Assembly (NCBI RefSeq): GCF_003385455.1
Contig: NZ_QNUF01000025.1
Span: forward strand, 1 to 64,000
Reading direction: 5' to 3'
Origin: Chryseobacterium rhizosphaerae
Lineage (GTDB): Bacteria; Bacteroidota; Bacteroidia; Flavobacteriales; Weeksellaceae
Length of the DNA: 64,000 bases
Shown here: one piece after another, positions 1-7,613 of the stretch
How the letters are laid out: each line of letters begins with the position of its first letter
Numbering within the stretch: position 1 is the stretch's first letter
Made by a program: the position numbers and the translations under genes
Notes under the pieces: generated by a model
Told to the model about the DNA's origin: nothing
The model's database searches: none
The model's input: the letters and a program-made list of their open reading frames with translations, nothing else

Positions 1-2
1 AT

Positions 3-803
3 CTTATAGATTATTATAAGGGAAATAATGATAAAGAAAAACAACTTTATTATATTGATAGATTTTTAAAAGTTGATAAAAAGCTTGATGAACAGTTTCA
101 GTATTTATCTACAGAGATACCCAAAAAGTATGATACTCCAAATCTTTTGCAAGAAAAAGAGGATATAATTAATGATTTAAAAAACAGGAAAACAGTTTTA
201 TATGTTTCTGTTAGCATTTTAATATTTATACTTTTATTGTTTGTATACTTTTATTATAAAGCTAAGAAAGCCGAAAAACAACATCGAAAAATTGCTCAAG
301 ATTTAATTTATTTGATTGAAAAAAGAAATTCTGGAACAGCTAGTATCAAAAATGAAAGTAAGACAGAAATATCTCTAACCTCTGAAAAGATTGAAATTGA
401 AAGTAAAATTAAAACTGTTCCTGACGATGTTACTCAGTCTATTTTAAAGAATTTAGAGATTTTTGAAACAAAAGAGCTTTTCTTAAAGAAGGGCATTACC
501 TCAGCCAGTCTGGCAAAAAGCATTAAAACTAATACCACGTATTTATCAGAGGTAATCAACACTCAGAAAGGAAAAAATTTTGCAGCTTATCTTAATGATC
601 TTCGTATCAACTATGCGCTAAACAAGTTGGTTAAGGACAGAAGATTCCGCTCTTACAAGTTATCTGTCATATCAGATGAATTGGGATATAATAATGAGCA
701 AGCATTTTCTCTAGCTTTTAAGAAAAAAACAGGTACCACTCTTTCTATTTACCTTAAAGAGATTGAAAAACAAACAGGTTCTGAAAATAACACAAATAAC
801 TAA
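3..803 (+). CDS. Membrane-anchored AraC-type HTH regulator (5' end outside window)
   Basis: The frame is open from the left edge, so the first in-window start (TTG at 147) is internal and the gene begins upstream. Visible parts are a short helical stretch, one transmembrane segment (roughly bases 195-255), a charged linker and a C-terminal AraC-type DNA-binding domain (about bases 420-790) with two HTH units. Flavobacterial relatives carry N-terminal TPR repeats outside the membrane segment and act as membrane-bound sensors; here that part would lie outside the window. It is followed by the precursor peptide operon on the same strand, so it is a candidate local regulator (inference). A second protein of this type lies at 48991-49791. 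Confidence 0.8.
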   Translation, partial: LIDYYKGNNDKEKQLYYIDRFLKVDKKLDEQFQYLSTEIPKKYDTPNLLQEKEDIINDLKNRKTVLYVSVSILIFILLLFVYFYYKAKKAEKQHRKIAQDLIYLIEKRNSGTASIKNESKTEISLTSEKIEIESKIKTVPDDVTQSILKNLEIFETKELFLKKGITSASLAKSIKTNTTYLSEVINTQKGKNFAAYLNDLRINYALNKLVKDRRFRSYKLSVISDELGYNNEQAFSLAFKKKTGTTLSIYLKEIEKQTGSENNTNN

Positions 804-901
804 TATTCAATATTTTAAATATTAAATTTTTACAAATATATAGCTCTAAATTTACAAATTTAGACTTCATTTTCTTTTTTCATGTCAGTTTCATGCATAA
901 G

Positions 902-936
902 TTTGCTTCAAATAAAAACACAGATATTTAATTTTT
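902..936 (+). promoter_or_regulatory. Weak candidate promoter for precursor operon
   Basis: TTTG at 902-905 and TAATTTTT at 929-936 resemble the Bacteroidetes -33/-7 pair (TTTG, TAnnTTTG), but the last base of the -7 box differs and the spacer is 23 bp. It lies about 100 bp before the first precursor gene, in the only sizeable gap (804-1037) upstream of it. Nothing else recognisable was seen in that gap. Confidence 0.3.
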
Positions 937-1037
937 ATATGTGTACAGTATAAAAAATAAATATAAAGCTGATCAGCAAAAATCCCATGTCAGGGATTGT
1001 ATGGCAAAAATTAATCATTAATTAAATTTTTAATAAA

Positions 1038-1199
1038 ATGAAAAAGTTACAAAAGTTAAAGAATAAAGAGCTTTCTTCAAAAAAGTTAAGTTCTATATTC
1101 GGAGCTTTTAAAAAGGCAGATGAATCTTTTAATTGCACTAACACTGTTAATAGTGGTGGAGGTATCTGGGATTGTGAAGATGCTATAACTGATAAATAA
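1038..1199 (+). CDS. GG-leader RiPP precursor peptide 1 (grasp-with-spasm type)
   Basis: 53 aa. The leader is Lys/Leu rich (MKKLQKLKNKELSSKK) and ends in IFGAF where the two sister peptides have a GG motif. The core holds two cysteines, a run of Gly, and the pattern NC-x12-DC-x-D, ending in TDK. It is the first of three tandem peptides with the same leader and the same C-terminal plan, followed by an ATP-grasp and a SPASM gene, which is the arrangement of grasp-with-spasm systems. Ser/Thr and Asp/Glu side chains in the core are the plausible substrates for ATP-grasp ester or amide crosslinks (inference). The GA in place of GG may change leader cleavage. Confidence 0.8.
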   Translation: MKKLQKLKNKELSSKKLSSIFGAFKKADESFNCTNTVNSGGGIWDCEDAITDK

Positions 1200-1210
1200 A
1201 TAACTGGAAA

Positions 1211-1375
1211 ATGAAAAAATTAGAAAAATTGAAATCAAAAGAGATTTCTAAAAAAAATGTAAAAACGATTTTTGGTGGATTAATCGCGCCGGATTATACA
1301 GTTTATAGTTCAAACTGTGTAGAAACTGGAACTTCGGGATCATGGGATTGTGGAGATCAAAGTAAAGATAAATAA
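1211..1375 (+). CDS. GG-leader RiPP precursor peptide 2 (grasp-with-spasm type)
   Basis: 54 aa, starting 11 bp after the stop of precursor 1. The leader MKKLEKLKSKEISKKN is followed by IFGGL, a double-glycine processing motif of the GG-Bacteroidales type. The core contains NC-x10-DC-x-D and ends SKDK, with four Thr/Ser between the cysteines and one Trp before the DC pair. The same residues recur in peptides 1 and 3, so two cysteines, an Asp before the second Cys and an Asp two residues after it appear conserved. Product class is inferred from neighbours. Confidence 0.85.
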   Translation: MKKLEKLKSKEISKKNVKTIFGGLIAPDYTVYSSNCVETGTSGSWDCGDQSKDK

Positions 1376-1389
1376 CTAAATTTTTTATT

Positions 1390-1563
1390 ATGAAAAAGTT
1401 ACAAAAATTGCAAGCAAAGAGCATTAAAAAAGAAAGTTTATACGCTATAAAAGGCGGATTGATGGCTATGACTTCTCAGTCATTCACTGATACTAACTGT
1501 GTTGATAGTGGAAGTAATGGAGCTTCAGACTGTACAGATAGTAAATCTGATACAGATAAATAA
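1390..1563 (+). CDS. GG-leader RiPP precursor peptide 3 (grasp-with-spasm type)
   Basis: 57 aa, starting 14 bp after precursor 2. The leader MKKLQKLQAKSIKKES leads to AIKGGL, the clearest GG site of the set. The core has NC-x10-DC-x-D like peptide 2, and a Ser/Asp-rich tail ending DTDK. The Trp present in the other two is replaced here by Ala. Divergent cores behind a conserved leader suggest one set of enzymes makes several related products. Confidence 0.85.
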   Translation: MKKLQKLQAKSIKKESLYAIKGGLMAMTSQSFTDTNCVDSGSNGASDCTDSKSDTDK

Positions 1564-1580
1564 TTTACTAAAATAACTAA

Positions 1581-1612
1581 ATACTTCTCAATCTTTTTTG
1601 ATTGAGAAGTAT
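1581..1612 (+). terminator. Strong hairpin between precursor and enzyme genes
   Basis: A perfect 13-bp stem (arms 1581-1593 and 1600-1612) closes a six-T loop, 17 bp after the last precursor stop and 9 bp before the next start. The tail is AT-rich but not a pure T run. It fits a leaky terminator or mRNA-stabilising end that keeps precursors in excess of the enzymes. Confidence 0.65.
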
Positions 1613-1621
1613 ATTTAAATT

Positions 1622-2269
1622 ATGGATAAAATTAAACTTCTTTTACTTATATTAATTTCTTTTTTCATGAAGGTCAAATCTCAGGAAAAACAATTAATGT
1701 ATAAAGTAATTATCGATTCTTCTAATAGAATAAATAAAGCAAATCATTATAAGGATGTTCCAAATTTTATTAAGGCAATATATTTACCTAATAAAAAATA
1801 TGATATTCCAGATCAACTTCCAGTAAAGTACTATACTTGCAAAACTGAGCAAGAATGTAACTCAGCCAAGTATTTCGAGTTAACAGGATTCATTGACAAC
1901 TCAAATGAATTTTGGACACATCCACCTCGTGATAATGATTATTTAAAACAACTCGAATTTTTACCATTCCCTAATATAAAATTTAACAAAAAAAAATGGA
2001 GTTGGAAATTAGAAGTAGGGGATCAATGGGCAGATGTACGTTGGTTAGAATGGAAAGGAGCAATTACTTTGCGATTTTTATATAGATTAACAAATACTAA
2101 TTATCCAATAATGATTGGGGGAAAATCTATAATATGTAAAGAAATTTCCGCTAGAATGATTTCTTCAATTGCTAAATCAGAAGCTAAATTTTATTTCAAT
2201 AATTCAACACTTGTAAAAGCTGTTTACTCTTTATTAAATGGCGATAATTTAGAAATAACTTTAGAATGA
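1622..2269 (+). CDS. Secreted hypothetical protein of the grasp-with-spasm locus
   Basis: 215 aa. A short positively charged start, a Leu/Ile/Phe run and a final SQ at residue 21 form a signal peptide. The mature part is rich in aromatic and charged residues, with a WSWKLEVGDQWADVRWLEWKG stretch, and has no motif I recognise. It overlaps the ATP-grasp start by four bases (ATGA), so the two are probably translationally coupled. A GLPGLI-like or other exported folding role is possible but unsupported. Its location between precursors and maturase suggests a part in export, handling or self-protection (inference). Confidence 0.7.
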   Translation: MDKIKLLLLILISFFMKVKSQEKQLMYKVIIDSSNRINKANHYKDVPNFIKAIYLPNKKYDIPDQLPVKYYTCKTEQECNSAKYFELTGFIDNSNEFWTHPPRDNDYLKQLEFLPFPNIKFNKKKWSWKLEVGDQWADVRWLEWKGAITLRFLYRLTNTNYPIMIGGKSIICKEISARMISSIAKSEAKFYFNNSTLVKAVYSLLNGDNLEITLE

Positions 2270-3237
2270 TACTACTTTTTAGTCAAGATCAGTTTGAATA
2301 CACTACCGATATAATATTTGAATGGATTCAACACCTTGGAGGTAACGCTAAGCGAATTAATGGAAAAGAACTTATAGAAAATAAGCACAAAATATTATTT
2401 TCTGATAAATTAAATGATTGTGAATTTAATGATACTAATCCTTCACAAGTGAATGTCATTTGGTATAGACGATGGCTAAATTCAGAATATACCTTAAATA
2501 GAAATAAAAAAGTAAATTCTTATTTACGTAAAGAGTTCTATGCGCTAACACAATATTTCTTTTCGTGTTTTGAAGAAAGTAAATGGTACAATAGACATGA
2601 CTATTTCCAAGAGTTTCTGTCAAAAACAGAACAGCTTATTATAGCAAAAGAAGTAGGATTCAAAATACCTGATACCCTTATTACCAATAATAAAAAGGAA
2701 CTTGTTACTTTTTTCAAAAAACATGGATCAATAATAGTAAAACCTATTAGCGATGTTGAATCATTTTATGATAAACCAACAAAAAAATTAATGGGTACTT
2801 TTACAGCAAGAATTACCGAGGACTATATTAAAGAAAAAATTCCGACATTTTTTTTCCCATCATTGTTTCAGGCTGAGATTAAAAAGAAATACGAATTAAG
2901 GATATTCTATGACAAAGGCGATTGTTATCCTATGGCTATTTTCTCGTCCAAAAATGAAAAAACTGCTGTCGATTTCAGACAATATGATAACCAATTACCT
3001 AATAGGAATATCCCGTTTCAGTTAACTCTCAAAGAAGAAAATAAAATTAAAAAATTTATGAAAAAATCAAATCTAGAGACGGGTTCATTAGATATAATCT
3101 GTTCCGAAGATAATGAATTGATTTTTTTAGAAGTAAATCCTTTAGGTCAATTTGGAATGGTTTCAAACCCATGTAATTATTATATTGAAAAAAAAATAGC
3201 AAAAAATCTAATTCAAAAAGATCATGAAAACAAATAA
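2266..3237 (+). CDS. gwsG: ATP-grasp peptide maturase, grasp-with-spasm system
   Basis: 323 aa, the usual size for RiPP ATP-grasp ligases. An N-terminal pre-ATP-grasp region with VIWYRRW is followed by a lysine in IIVKPIS (phosphate-loop region) and the metal-binding end LDIICSEDNELIFLEVNPLG with the D...E.N pattern typical of ATP-grasp enzymes. Relatives activate Asp or Glu carboxylates of a precursor as acyl phosphates and join them to Ser, Thr or Lys side chains (graspetides). It overlaps the upstream gene by four bases, and its stop overlaps the small GG peptide at 3224. GwsG is the TIGRFAM-style name I recall for this family; the exact product is unknown. Confidence 0.85.
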   Translation: MILLFSQDQFEYTTDIIFEWIQHLGGNAKRINGKELIENKHKILFSDKLNDCEFNDTNPSQVNVIWYRRWLNSEYTLNRNKKVNSYLRKEFYALTQYFFSCFEESKWYNRHDYFQEFLSKTEQLIIAKEVGFKIPDTLITNNKKELVTFFKKHGSIIVKPISDVESFYDKPTKKLMGTFTARITEDYIKEKIPTFFFPSLFQAEIKKKYELRIFYDKGDCYPMAIFSSKNEKTAVDFRQYDNQLPNRNIPFQLTLKEENKIKKFMKKSNLETGSLDIICSEDNELIFLEVNPLGQFGMVSNPCNYYIEKKIAKNLIQKDHENK

Positions 3238-3397
3238 ATATAAAAAAAGTATTCTTTTAAAAAACTTAAAGTCTGTAAGTGGAGGAAAAGCTGTTCTGAT
3301 TGATATTGACAGGATAAACTCTTCTGAAACATTCAGCTTTCTTTTTTATAAACCTATCAGCAAATTTGAAATTCTAGATGATGAAAAAAACAAATAA
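3224..3397 (+). CDS. 57-aa GG-leader-like peptide between maturase genes
   Basis: An intact ATG-to-TAA frame of 57 aa that overlaps the end of gwsG by 14 bases and the start of the SPASM gene by 20 bases, which suggests translational coupling. Its N-terminus KKSILLKNLKSVSGGKAV resembles the precursor leaders, including a GG pair. Unlike the three precursors it has no cysteine and no DC-x-D pattern; it continues as IDIDRINSSETFSFLFYKP. It could be a fourth precursor, a leader-mimicking accessory peptide, or the detached N-terminus of the SPASM protein. It would be missed by most gene callers because of its size and overlaps. Confidence 0.6.
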   Translation: MKTNKYKKSILLKNLKSVSGGKAVLIDIDRINSSETFSFLFYKPISKFEILDDEKNK

Positions 3398-4484
3398 CTA
3401 CATATATCTCTTTTCTTGCTGTTTTTTAGTACAAGGTAGTACTCAAAGTATTATTTGTGATGTTCAACGGAAAAATTATGAAATAATTCCAAATACTCTT
3501 TTTGAAATTTTGAACAACCTCACTATCGAAAGAAATTTAGATATCCTTAGAAAAGCATATAATGATATAGAAGATCTAGAAGTATTTGATTCTTATATCC
3601 AGTTTTTACTAGATGAAGAATTTATATTTTTTGATGATTCTCTTCATGATAGATTTCCTTCTATTGATCTTAGCTATGATTCTCCAAATATAATCAGTAA
3701 TGCAATTATTGAAATAGGGGAAGATATTTCACTTAAATTACTCAGCACTAACATAGAATTATTAGACAATATACGTTGTGAATCAATAGAACTAAGATTT
3801 TATGAAGATTGTTTTGGAAAAAATTATGAAGATGTACTATCCATTTTCAATTCAACAGGTATTAGATCACTTCGTTTAATAATAAATTCTTTTGATTTTC
3901 CTTCTGATTTTTTTAAAATATTAGCAAGAAAATATAAAAGAATTAGGGAGGTTTATATTTGTGCTGATACAGAAATTAAAGAATATGATAGTCCGTATTT
4001 CCCTGTTATACAGCTTGCTCATAAAGAAGTCTCATCAACTTTTTGCGGTTGTATCTCAACTTTTTATTTTTCTCCGGAATTAAAAAATTTTACAGAGTCT
4101 CATCATTATAATTCTTGTCTTCATAAAAAAATATCAATAGACAAAGATGGTAATATCAAAAATTGCCCCTCTATGTCTCAAAATTTTGGTAATATAAAAT
4201 CTACCACTCTACAAGAAGCTCTGGATCAAGAAGATTTCAAAAAATATTGGAATCTTACCAAAGATAAAATAGAAATTTGCAAAGACTGTGAATTTCGCTA
4301 TATCTGTACAGATTGCAGAGCCTACACCGAACGGACCAGCAGCAATAATGATGGACTAGATATTTCTAAACCTTTGAAATGTGGTTATGATCCCTATACG
4401 GGGAAATGGGATGAGTGGAGTGAAAATCCAATTAAACAGGAATCAATAAAGTTTTACGATTTGTCAAAATTGGTGAAAAAATAA
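3378..4484 (+). CDS. gwsS: SPASM-domain peptide maturase lacking the radical-SAM motif
   Basis: 368 aa. The C-terminal third holds a SPASM-like cysteine set: Cys near residue 245 with DGNIKNC, CKDCEFRYICTDC near 301-313, and a Cys near 334. The N-terminal part has no CxxxCxxC cluster, so the protein cannot bind the canonical radical-SAM 4Fe-4S cluster and resembles the pseudo-rSAM proteins of GG-Bacteroidales systems. It probably binds one or two auxiliary Fe-S clusters and may present or crosslink the precursor with GwsG (inference). The start is ATGATG at 3378; the second ATG (3381) is equally possible. Confidence 0.8.
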   Translation: MMKKTNNYIYLFSCCFLVQGSTQSIICDVQRKNYEIIPNTLFEILNNLTIERNLDILRKAYNDIEDLEVFDSYIQFLLDEEFIFFDDSLHDRFPSIDLSYDSPNIISNAIIEIGEDISLKLLSTNIELLDNIRCESIELRFYEDCFGKNYEDVLSIFNSTGIRSLRLIINSFDFPSDFFKILARKYKRIREVYICADTEIKEYDSPYFPVIQLAHKEVSSTFCGCISTFYFSPELKNFTESHHYNSCLHKKISIDKDGNIKNCPSMSQNFGNIKSTTLQEALDQEDFKKYWNLTKDKIEICKDCEFRYICTDCRAYTERTSSNNDGLDISKPLKCGYDPYTGKWDEWSENPIKQESIKFYDLSKLVKK

Positions 4485-4510
4485 AAGTTATATTTATTAA
4501 AAAAACAAGT

Positions 4511-5161
4511 ATGAGTAAAAGAATAATTGCTATTTCCCTGTTATTGCTCATTACCAGTTGTAAAAGTACATTGTCACCAACTGAGAAAAGAATCTTAACA
4601 AATGAAATCGATGCTATGGGAACAATTGATCAGGTAGCAGCATACATCCCCCAAGGAAAGTATGCAAATTACTCTCGTGAAAAATGGAATACATTTAAAG
4701 ACAGTGTTATGGCAGATAATACAAAAAGAGCAGAGCTACTTTATAAAAAATATGGCTATTTAGGATTTGATAAGGTAGGAGAAAAAGGAGAAACACAGTT
4801 TTGGGCAATTGTCCAACACTCTGACAAATCCGTTGATTTTCAAAATAAAGTTTTAAAATCCTTAGAAAAGGAAGTTGATAAAAAAAATGCAAGCCCTGCA
4901 AATTATGCGCTTTTATATGATAGGATTAAGATTAACAACGGTAAAAAACAGCTATTTGGAACACAAGTAGATTACAAAGAAAATGGACAAGCTAAGCCTA
5001 AAATAGGGCTTATTGATACTGTTAATGTAGATAATTTGAGAAAAAAATATAGTCTTGATTCTTTAAAGAAATATCTCAACTTTATGACCGAAAGGCATTT
5101 TAATATGAATAAGAATATATTAGTAAAAGAAGGCATTACAGAACCTGTACTTTATAAATAA
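4511..5161 (+). CDS. DUF6624-family lipoprotein
   Basis: 216 aa. A lipoprotein signal peptide ends in LLITSC (Cys17). The mature protein has the marks I associate with DUF6624: WAIVQHSD near residue 100, YALLYDRI near 133 and QLFGTQVDY near 147. Function of the family is not known. It lies 26 bp after the SPASM gene on the same strand and shares its low GC, so it may be the last gene of the peptide locus. A second DUF6624 protein, without a signal peptide, is at 13378-13938. Confidence 0.75.
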   Translation: MSKRIIAISLLLLITSCKSTLSPTEKRILTNEIDAMGTIDQVAAYIPQGKYANYSREKWNTFKDSVMADNTKRAELLYKKYGYLGFDKVGEKGETQFWAIVQHSDKSVDFQNKVLKSLEKEVDKKNASPANYALLYDRIKINNGKKQLFGTQVDYKENGQAKPKIGLIDTVNVDNLRKKYSLDSLKKYLNFMTERHFNMNKNILVKEGITEPVLYK

Positions 5162-5290
5162 TATAGGTTATCATTAAATTCTGATATTACACAAAAATAA
5201 TTAGTAGAAAATAAATATTAAAATCGGTTATTTCCTAATTTTCATAAAATTCACAATTGAAAAATCTCATCAGTACCTGTTTGCTTGTTG

Positions 5291-5330
5291 TTCAGTGAGT
5301 CAAAATGCTATTTAAAGATGATTCACTGAA
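5291..5330. repeat. Inverted repeat in intergenic gap
   Basis: TTCAGTGAGTCA (5291-5302) and TGATTCACTGAA (5319-5330) form imperfect arms around an AT-rich loop. No T run follows, so it does not look like a simple terminator. The rest of 5162-5380 shows nothing recognisable. Confidence 0.4.
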
Positions 5331-5383
5331 TGGTTTCCTTTCAATTATACTTCTTTAGCCTATTTTGGATAACTCTAAACAAT

Positions 5384-5421
5384 AAAAAAAACCTTAGAAT
5401 AAATTATTCTAAGGTTTTTTC
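5384..5421 (-). terminator. Terminator of tRNA-Ser, possibly bidirectional
   Basis: A 10-bp perfect stem (5391-5400 with 5406-5415) flanked by A and T runs on both sides. It ends transcription of the tRNA on the minus strand and could also serve the plus-strand lipoprotein gene. Confidence 0.75.
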
Positions 5422-5424
5422 TTG

Positions 5425-5509
5425 CGGAGAGAGAGGGATTCGAACCCCCGGACCTGTTACAGTCAATAGTTTTCAAGACTATCGCAATCGACCACTCTGC
5501 CATCTCTCC
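5425..5509 (-). tRNA. tRNA-Ser (TGA anticodon)
   Basis: 85 nt with a 7-bp acceptor stem (GGAGAGA with TCTCTCC), discriminator G, a GTTCGAATC T-loop, and the long variable arm of serine tRNAs. The anticodon loop CTTGAAA reads TGA (plus-strand bases 5473-5475). The 3' CCA is not encoded. A 120-codon plus-strand open frame across it is a chance frame. Confidence 0.95.
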
Positions 5510-5704
5510 TTAAACTCCGATACTATCGTTGTTTTCAGTGGTGCAAATATAGAAAGTTTTTTATTCCTGGCAAAATATTTTTCAACAAAAATTAATATTT
5601 TCTTAACCTTCCTTATTTTCCTCCTATACATCAGGCTTTTCCGGTATTTTCCAGCTTATTTTTCTTTTGTCTATACTTTTTCTGGATCATGAAAGATAGA
5701 GGTA

Positions 5705-6208
5705 TTACAGCTTTACACTCATTTCCTGCACCTCTTCTGCGGATAAACCATAGATCTGGGGTGTCTTTACATCCAGCATATTGAGATAAATATATAATTC
5801 TGCACGATGATGAATTTCATGTTCTATCATTGCCCGGAGCCATTTCCACACTGAAATCTCGTGATTTGCAGGGGTTAAACATTTCCGGTTAAGGTCTTCA
5901 TCAGAAAAACCATTAATAATCTCCATGGTTTGCCTGTGCATTTCATTAAAATAAGCAACGGTATTTTCATAACCATCAGCCAGCTCTTTTCCGCATCCCG
6001 GATAAGCACTTTTCCGTCCTGAGATCGTTTCTCCGTACATATAGCGCTCAATAGCCGCAATATGTCTTATTTGATCTCCTATCGTGAATTTTCCCGGTTT
6101 ATAGGAAAAATTGATATGCTCCGGCGGCACTACTTCTATAATACGGAGAGTTCTTGCCCGGATTTTTTCATAATAGTCGACAAAAGATTGTACAGATTTT
6201 ATTTCCAT
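5705..6208 (-). CDS. DinB-family putative metal-dependent protein
   Basis: 167 aa, typical DinB/YfiT four-helix length. Conserved histidines are in IGDQIRHIAAIERY (near residue 49) and EHEIHHRAELYIYL (near residues 133-137), which fit the three-histidine metal site of the family. Members include thiol-dependent transferases and DNA-damage-induced proteins; the substrate here cannot be told. Monocistronic, with tRNA-Ser about 200 bp downstream on the same strand. Confidence 0.8.
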   Translation of the reverse strand: MEIKSVQSFVDYYEKIRARTLRIIEVVPPEHINFSYKPGKFTIGDQIRHIAAIERYMYGETISGRKSAYPGCGKELADGYENTVAYFNEMHRQTMEIINGFSDEDLNRKCLTPANHEISVWKWLRAMIEHEIHHRAELYIYLNMLDVKTPQIYGLSAEEVQEMSVKL

Positions 6209-6350
6209 TATAGTCCGTTTTAAATGAATGGATATATTGAAGTTTTTTAGATTTCTCTATGGTGAATATAAGAAATCTTTGGACAGAAATATCCTTACTT
6301 TTTTTGACCGTATTATTTTAAGCTTAAAAAAATCACCAATAAGTGACCGT

Positions 6351-6358
6351 TAAATTTG
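6351..6358 (+). promoter_or_regulatory. -7 box (TAAATTTG) for TPR gene
   Basis: A perfect TAnnTTTG match 45 bp before the start codon at 6404. No clear TTTG -33 element is present at the usual distance. Confidence 0.5.
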
Positions 6359-6403
6359 TAAACTTAATAAACATCCTATATTTTAGTTAAAAAAATAACA
6401 AGC

Positions 6404-7546
6404 ATGAAAATACGGTTTCTCTTATTAATCATCCTCTACCATTCGATCCACCTTACAGCTCAAACCGCAAAAATAGATACCGAAAAACTGCTCGAATATT
6501 ACGAAACACAGCGTTACGGTGATGCCGCACAATATTTACAAAGTATATATCCTGAAGATTCCCGGGACAGTAAAGCACTGACTCAAATCGGCTATTGCCA
6601 CATGATGGCAGGAAAACTGCCGGAAGCAGAGAAAAGTTATCTTAAAGCGAATAGCATTCAGCCTGACCATCTTCCTATTTTATTCAGTTTGGCTCATATC
6701 AATTCCAAACGGGGTAATATTGCTAATGCAAAATCTTACCTCCAGCAGATTATTCGTCTCGACAGTCTTAATTTCAGTGCCTATAAGCAACTGGCAGCTT
6801 ATGAAGATACTCCTGAAGCAAGGTTGAGCTTACTTAAAAAAGCCAATACTCTGAATACTAAAGATCCTGATGTGGCATATGATCTAGCCACGGCTTATAA
6901 AGACCTTAAACAATATCAGCAGGCTTACAATGTTTTGGAAACAGCTATTGCCTCAGATACAGAAAATTTCACGCTACAGCAAGCTCAATTACCCCTATCC
7001 AATCAGCTTGGAAAATATCGGGAAGTTATTGAGGTAGGTGAAAAGCTAGTGAAAAACCACACCGATGCTAATGTGATGAACGAAATGGGGCAAGCTTATT
7101 TTCATTTACAGGAATATCGGAAATGCATTACCGTTTATCAGGCACTGGAAGAGCTGGGTATGCAGAATGAAGGCACTTTATATTATATAGCCCTGAGCTA
7201 CCGAGAACTGAAAGATTATGACAAAGCAGCAATTTATGCTCAAAAAACCATTGATGAAGCCATATCAGAGCATACTTCTCTTTATTACAGTACACTGGCA
7301 GGAATTTATGAAGCTAAAAATCAATTTAATGAAGCCTTAACAGCCTATAAAAGAGGATTAACATTTAAAGCTAGCTATGGTATTTACTACCGATTGGGCC
7401 TTCTCTACGATCTCAGTCTTAAGCAGCCCAAAAATGCTATAGTCTATTATCATTTATACCTTAAAAACAAACCGGAACAGGAAAAGGAAAAAGAACAGAT
7501 AACGTATGCAAAAACAAGGATTGCTGTTTTAACGGGTGTGAAATAG
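6404..7546 (+). CDS. Secreted TPR-repeat protein
   Basis: 380 aa. A signal peptide ends at about residue 20 (HLTAQT). The rest is nearly all tetratricopeptide repeats, with recurring A...Y..A patterns such as ALTQIGYCHMMAGKLPEAEKSY and AYDLATAYKDLKQYQQAY. TPR proteins serve as protein-protein scaffolds; being exported, this one probably works in the periplasm or at the outer membrane. The neighbours give no functional hint. Confidence 0.8.
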   Translation: MKIRFLLLIILYHSIHLTAQTAKIDTEKLLEYYETQRYGDAAQYLQSIYPEDSRDSKALTQIGYCHMMAGKLPEAEKSYLKANSIQPDHLPILFSLAHINSKRGNIANAKSYLQQIIRLDSLNFSAYKQLAAYEDTPEARLSLLKKANTLNTKDPDVAYDLATAYKDLKQYQQAYNVLETAIASDTENFTLQQAQLPLSNQLGKYREVIEVGEKLVKNHTDANVMNEMGQAYFHLQEYRKCITVYQALEELGMQNEGTLYYIALSYRELKDYDKAAIYAQKTIDEAISEHTSLYYSTLAGIYEAKNQFNEALTAYKRGLTFKASYGIYYRLGLLYDLSLKQPKNAIVYYHLYLKNKPEQEKEKEQITYAKTRIAVLTGVK

Positions 7547-7569
7547 GAGCATTAAAACTTTTTAGCCAC

Positions 7570-7604
7570 AAAAAACCTGTACCTCTATCCTGTACAGGTT
7601 TTTT
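7570..7604. terminator. Bidirectional terminator
   Basis: Arms 7570-7582 and 7592-7604 pair over 13 bp (A run plus CCTGTAC / GTACAGG plus T run) between convergent genes. Confidence 0.85.
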
Positions 7605-7613
7605 AATTTGTTC

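Noticed and set aside
5162..5509. tRNA-Ser as integration site for the peptide locus
   Set aside because: No direct repeat of the tRNA 3' end, integrase or phage gene was found on either side.
5330..5692. 120-codon plus-strand frame
   Set aside because: It runs across the tRNA-Ser gene and its terminator on the opposite strand and has no plausible start region or family resemblance.
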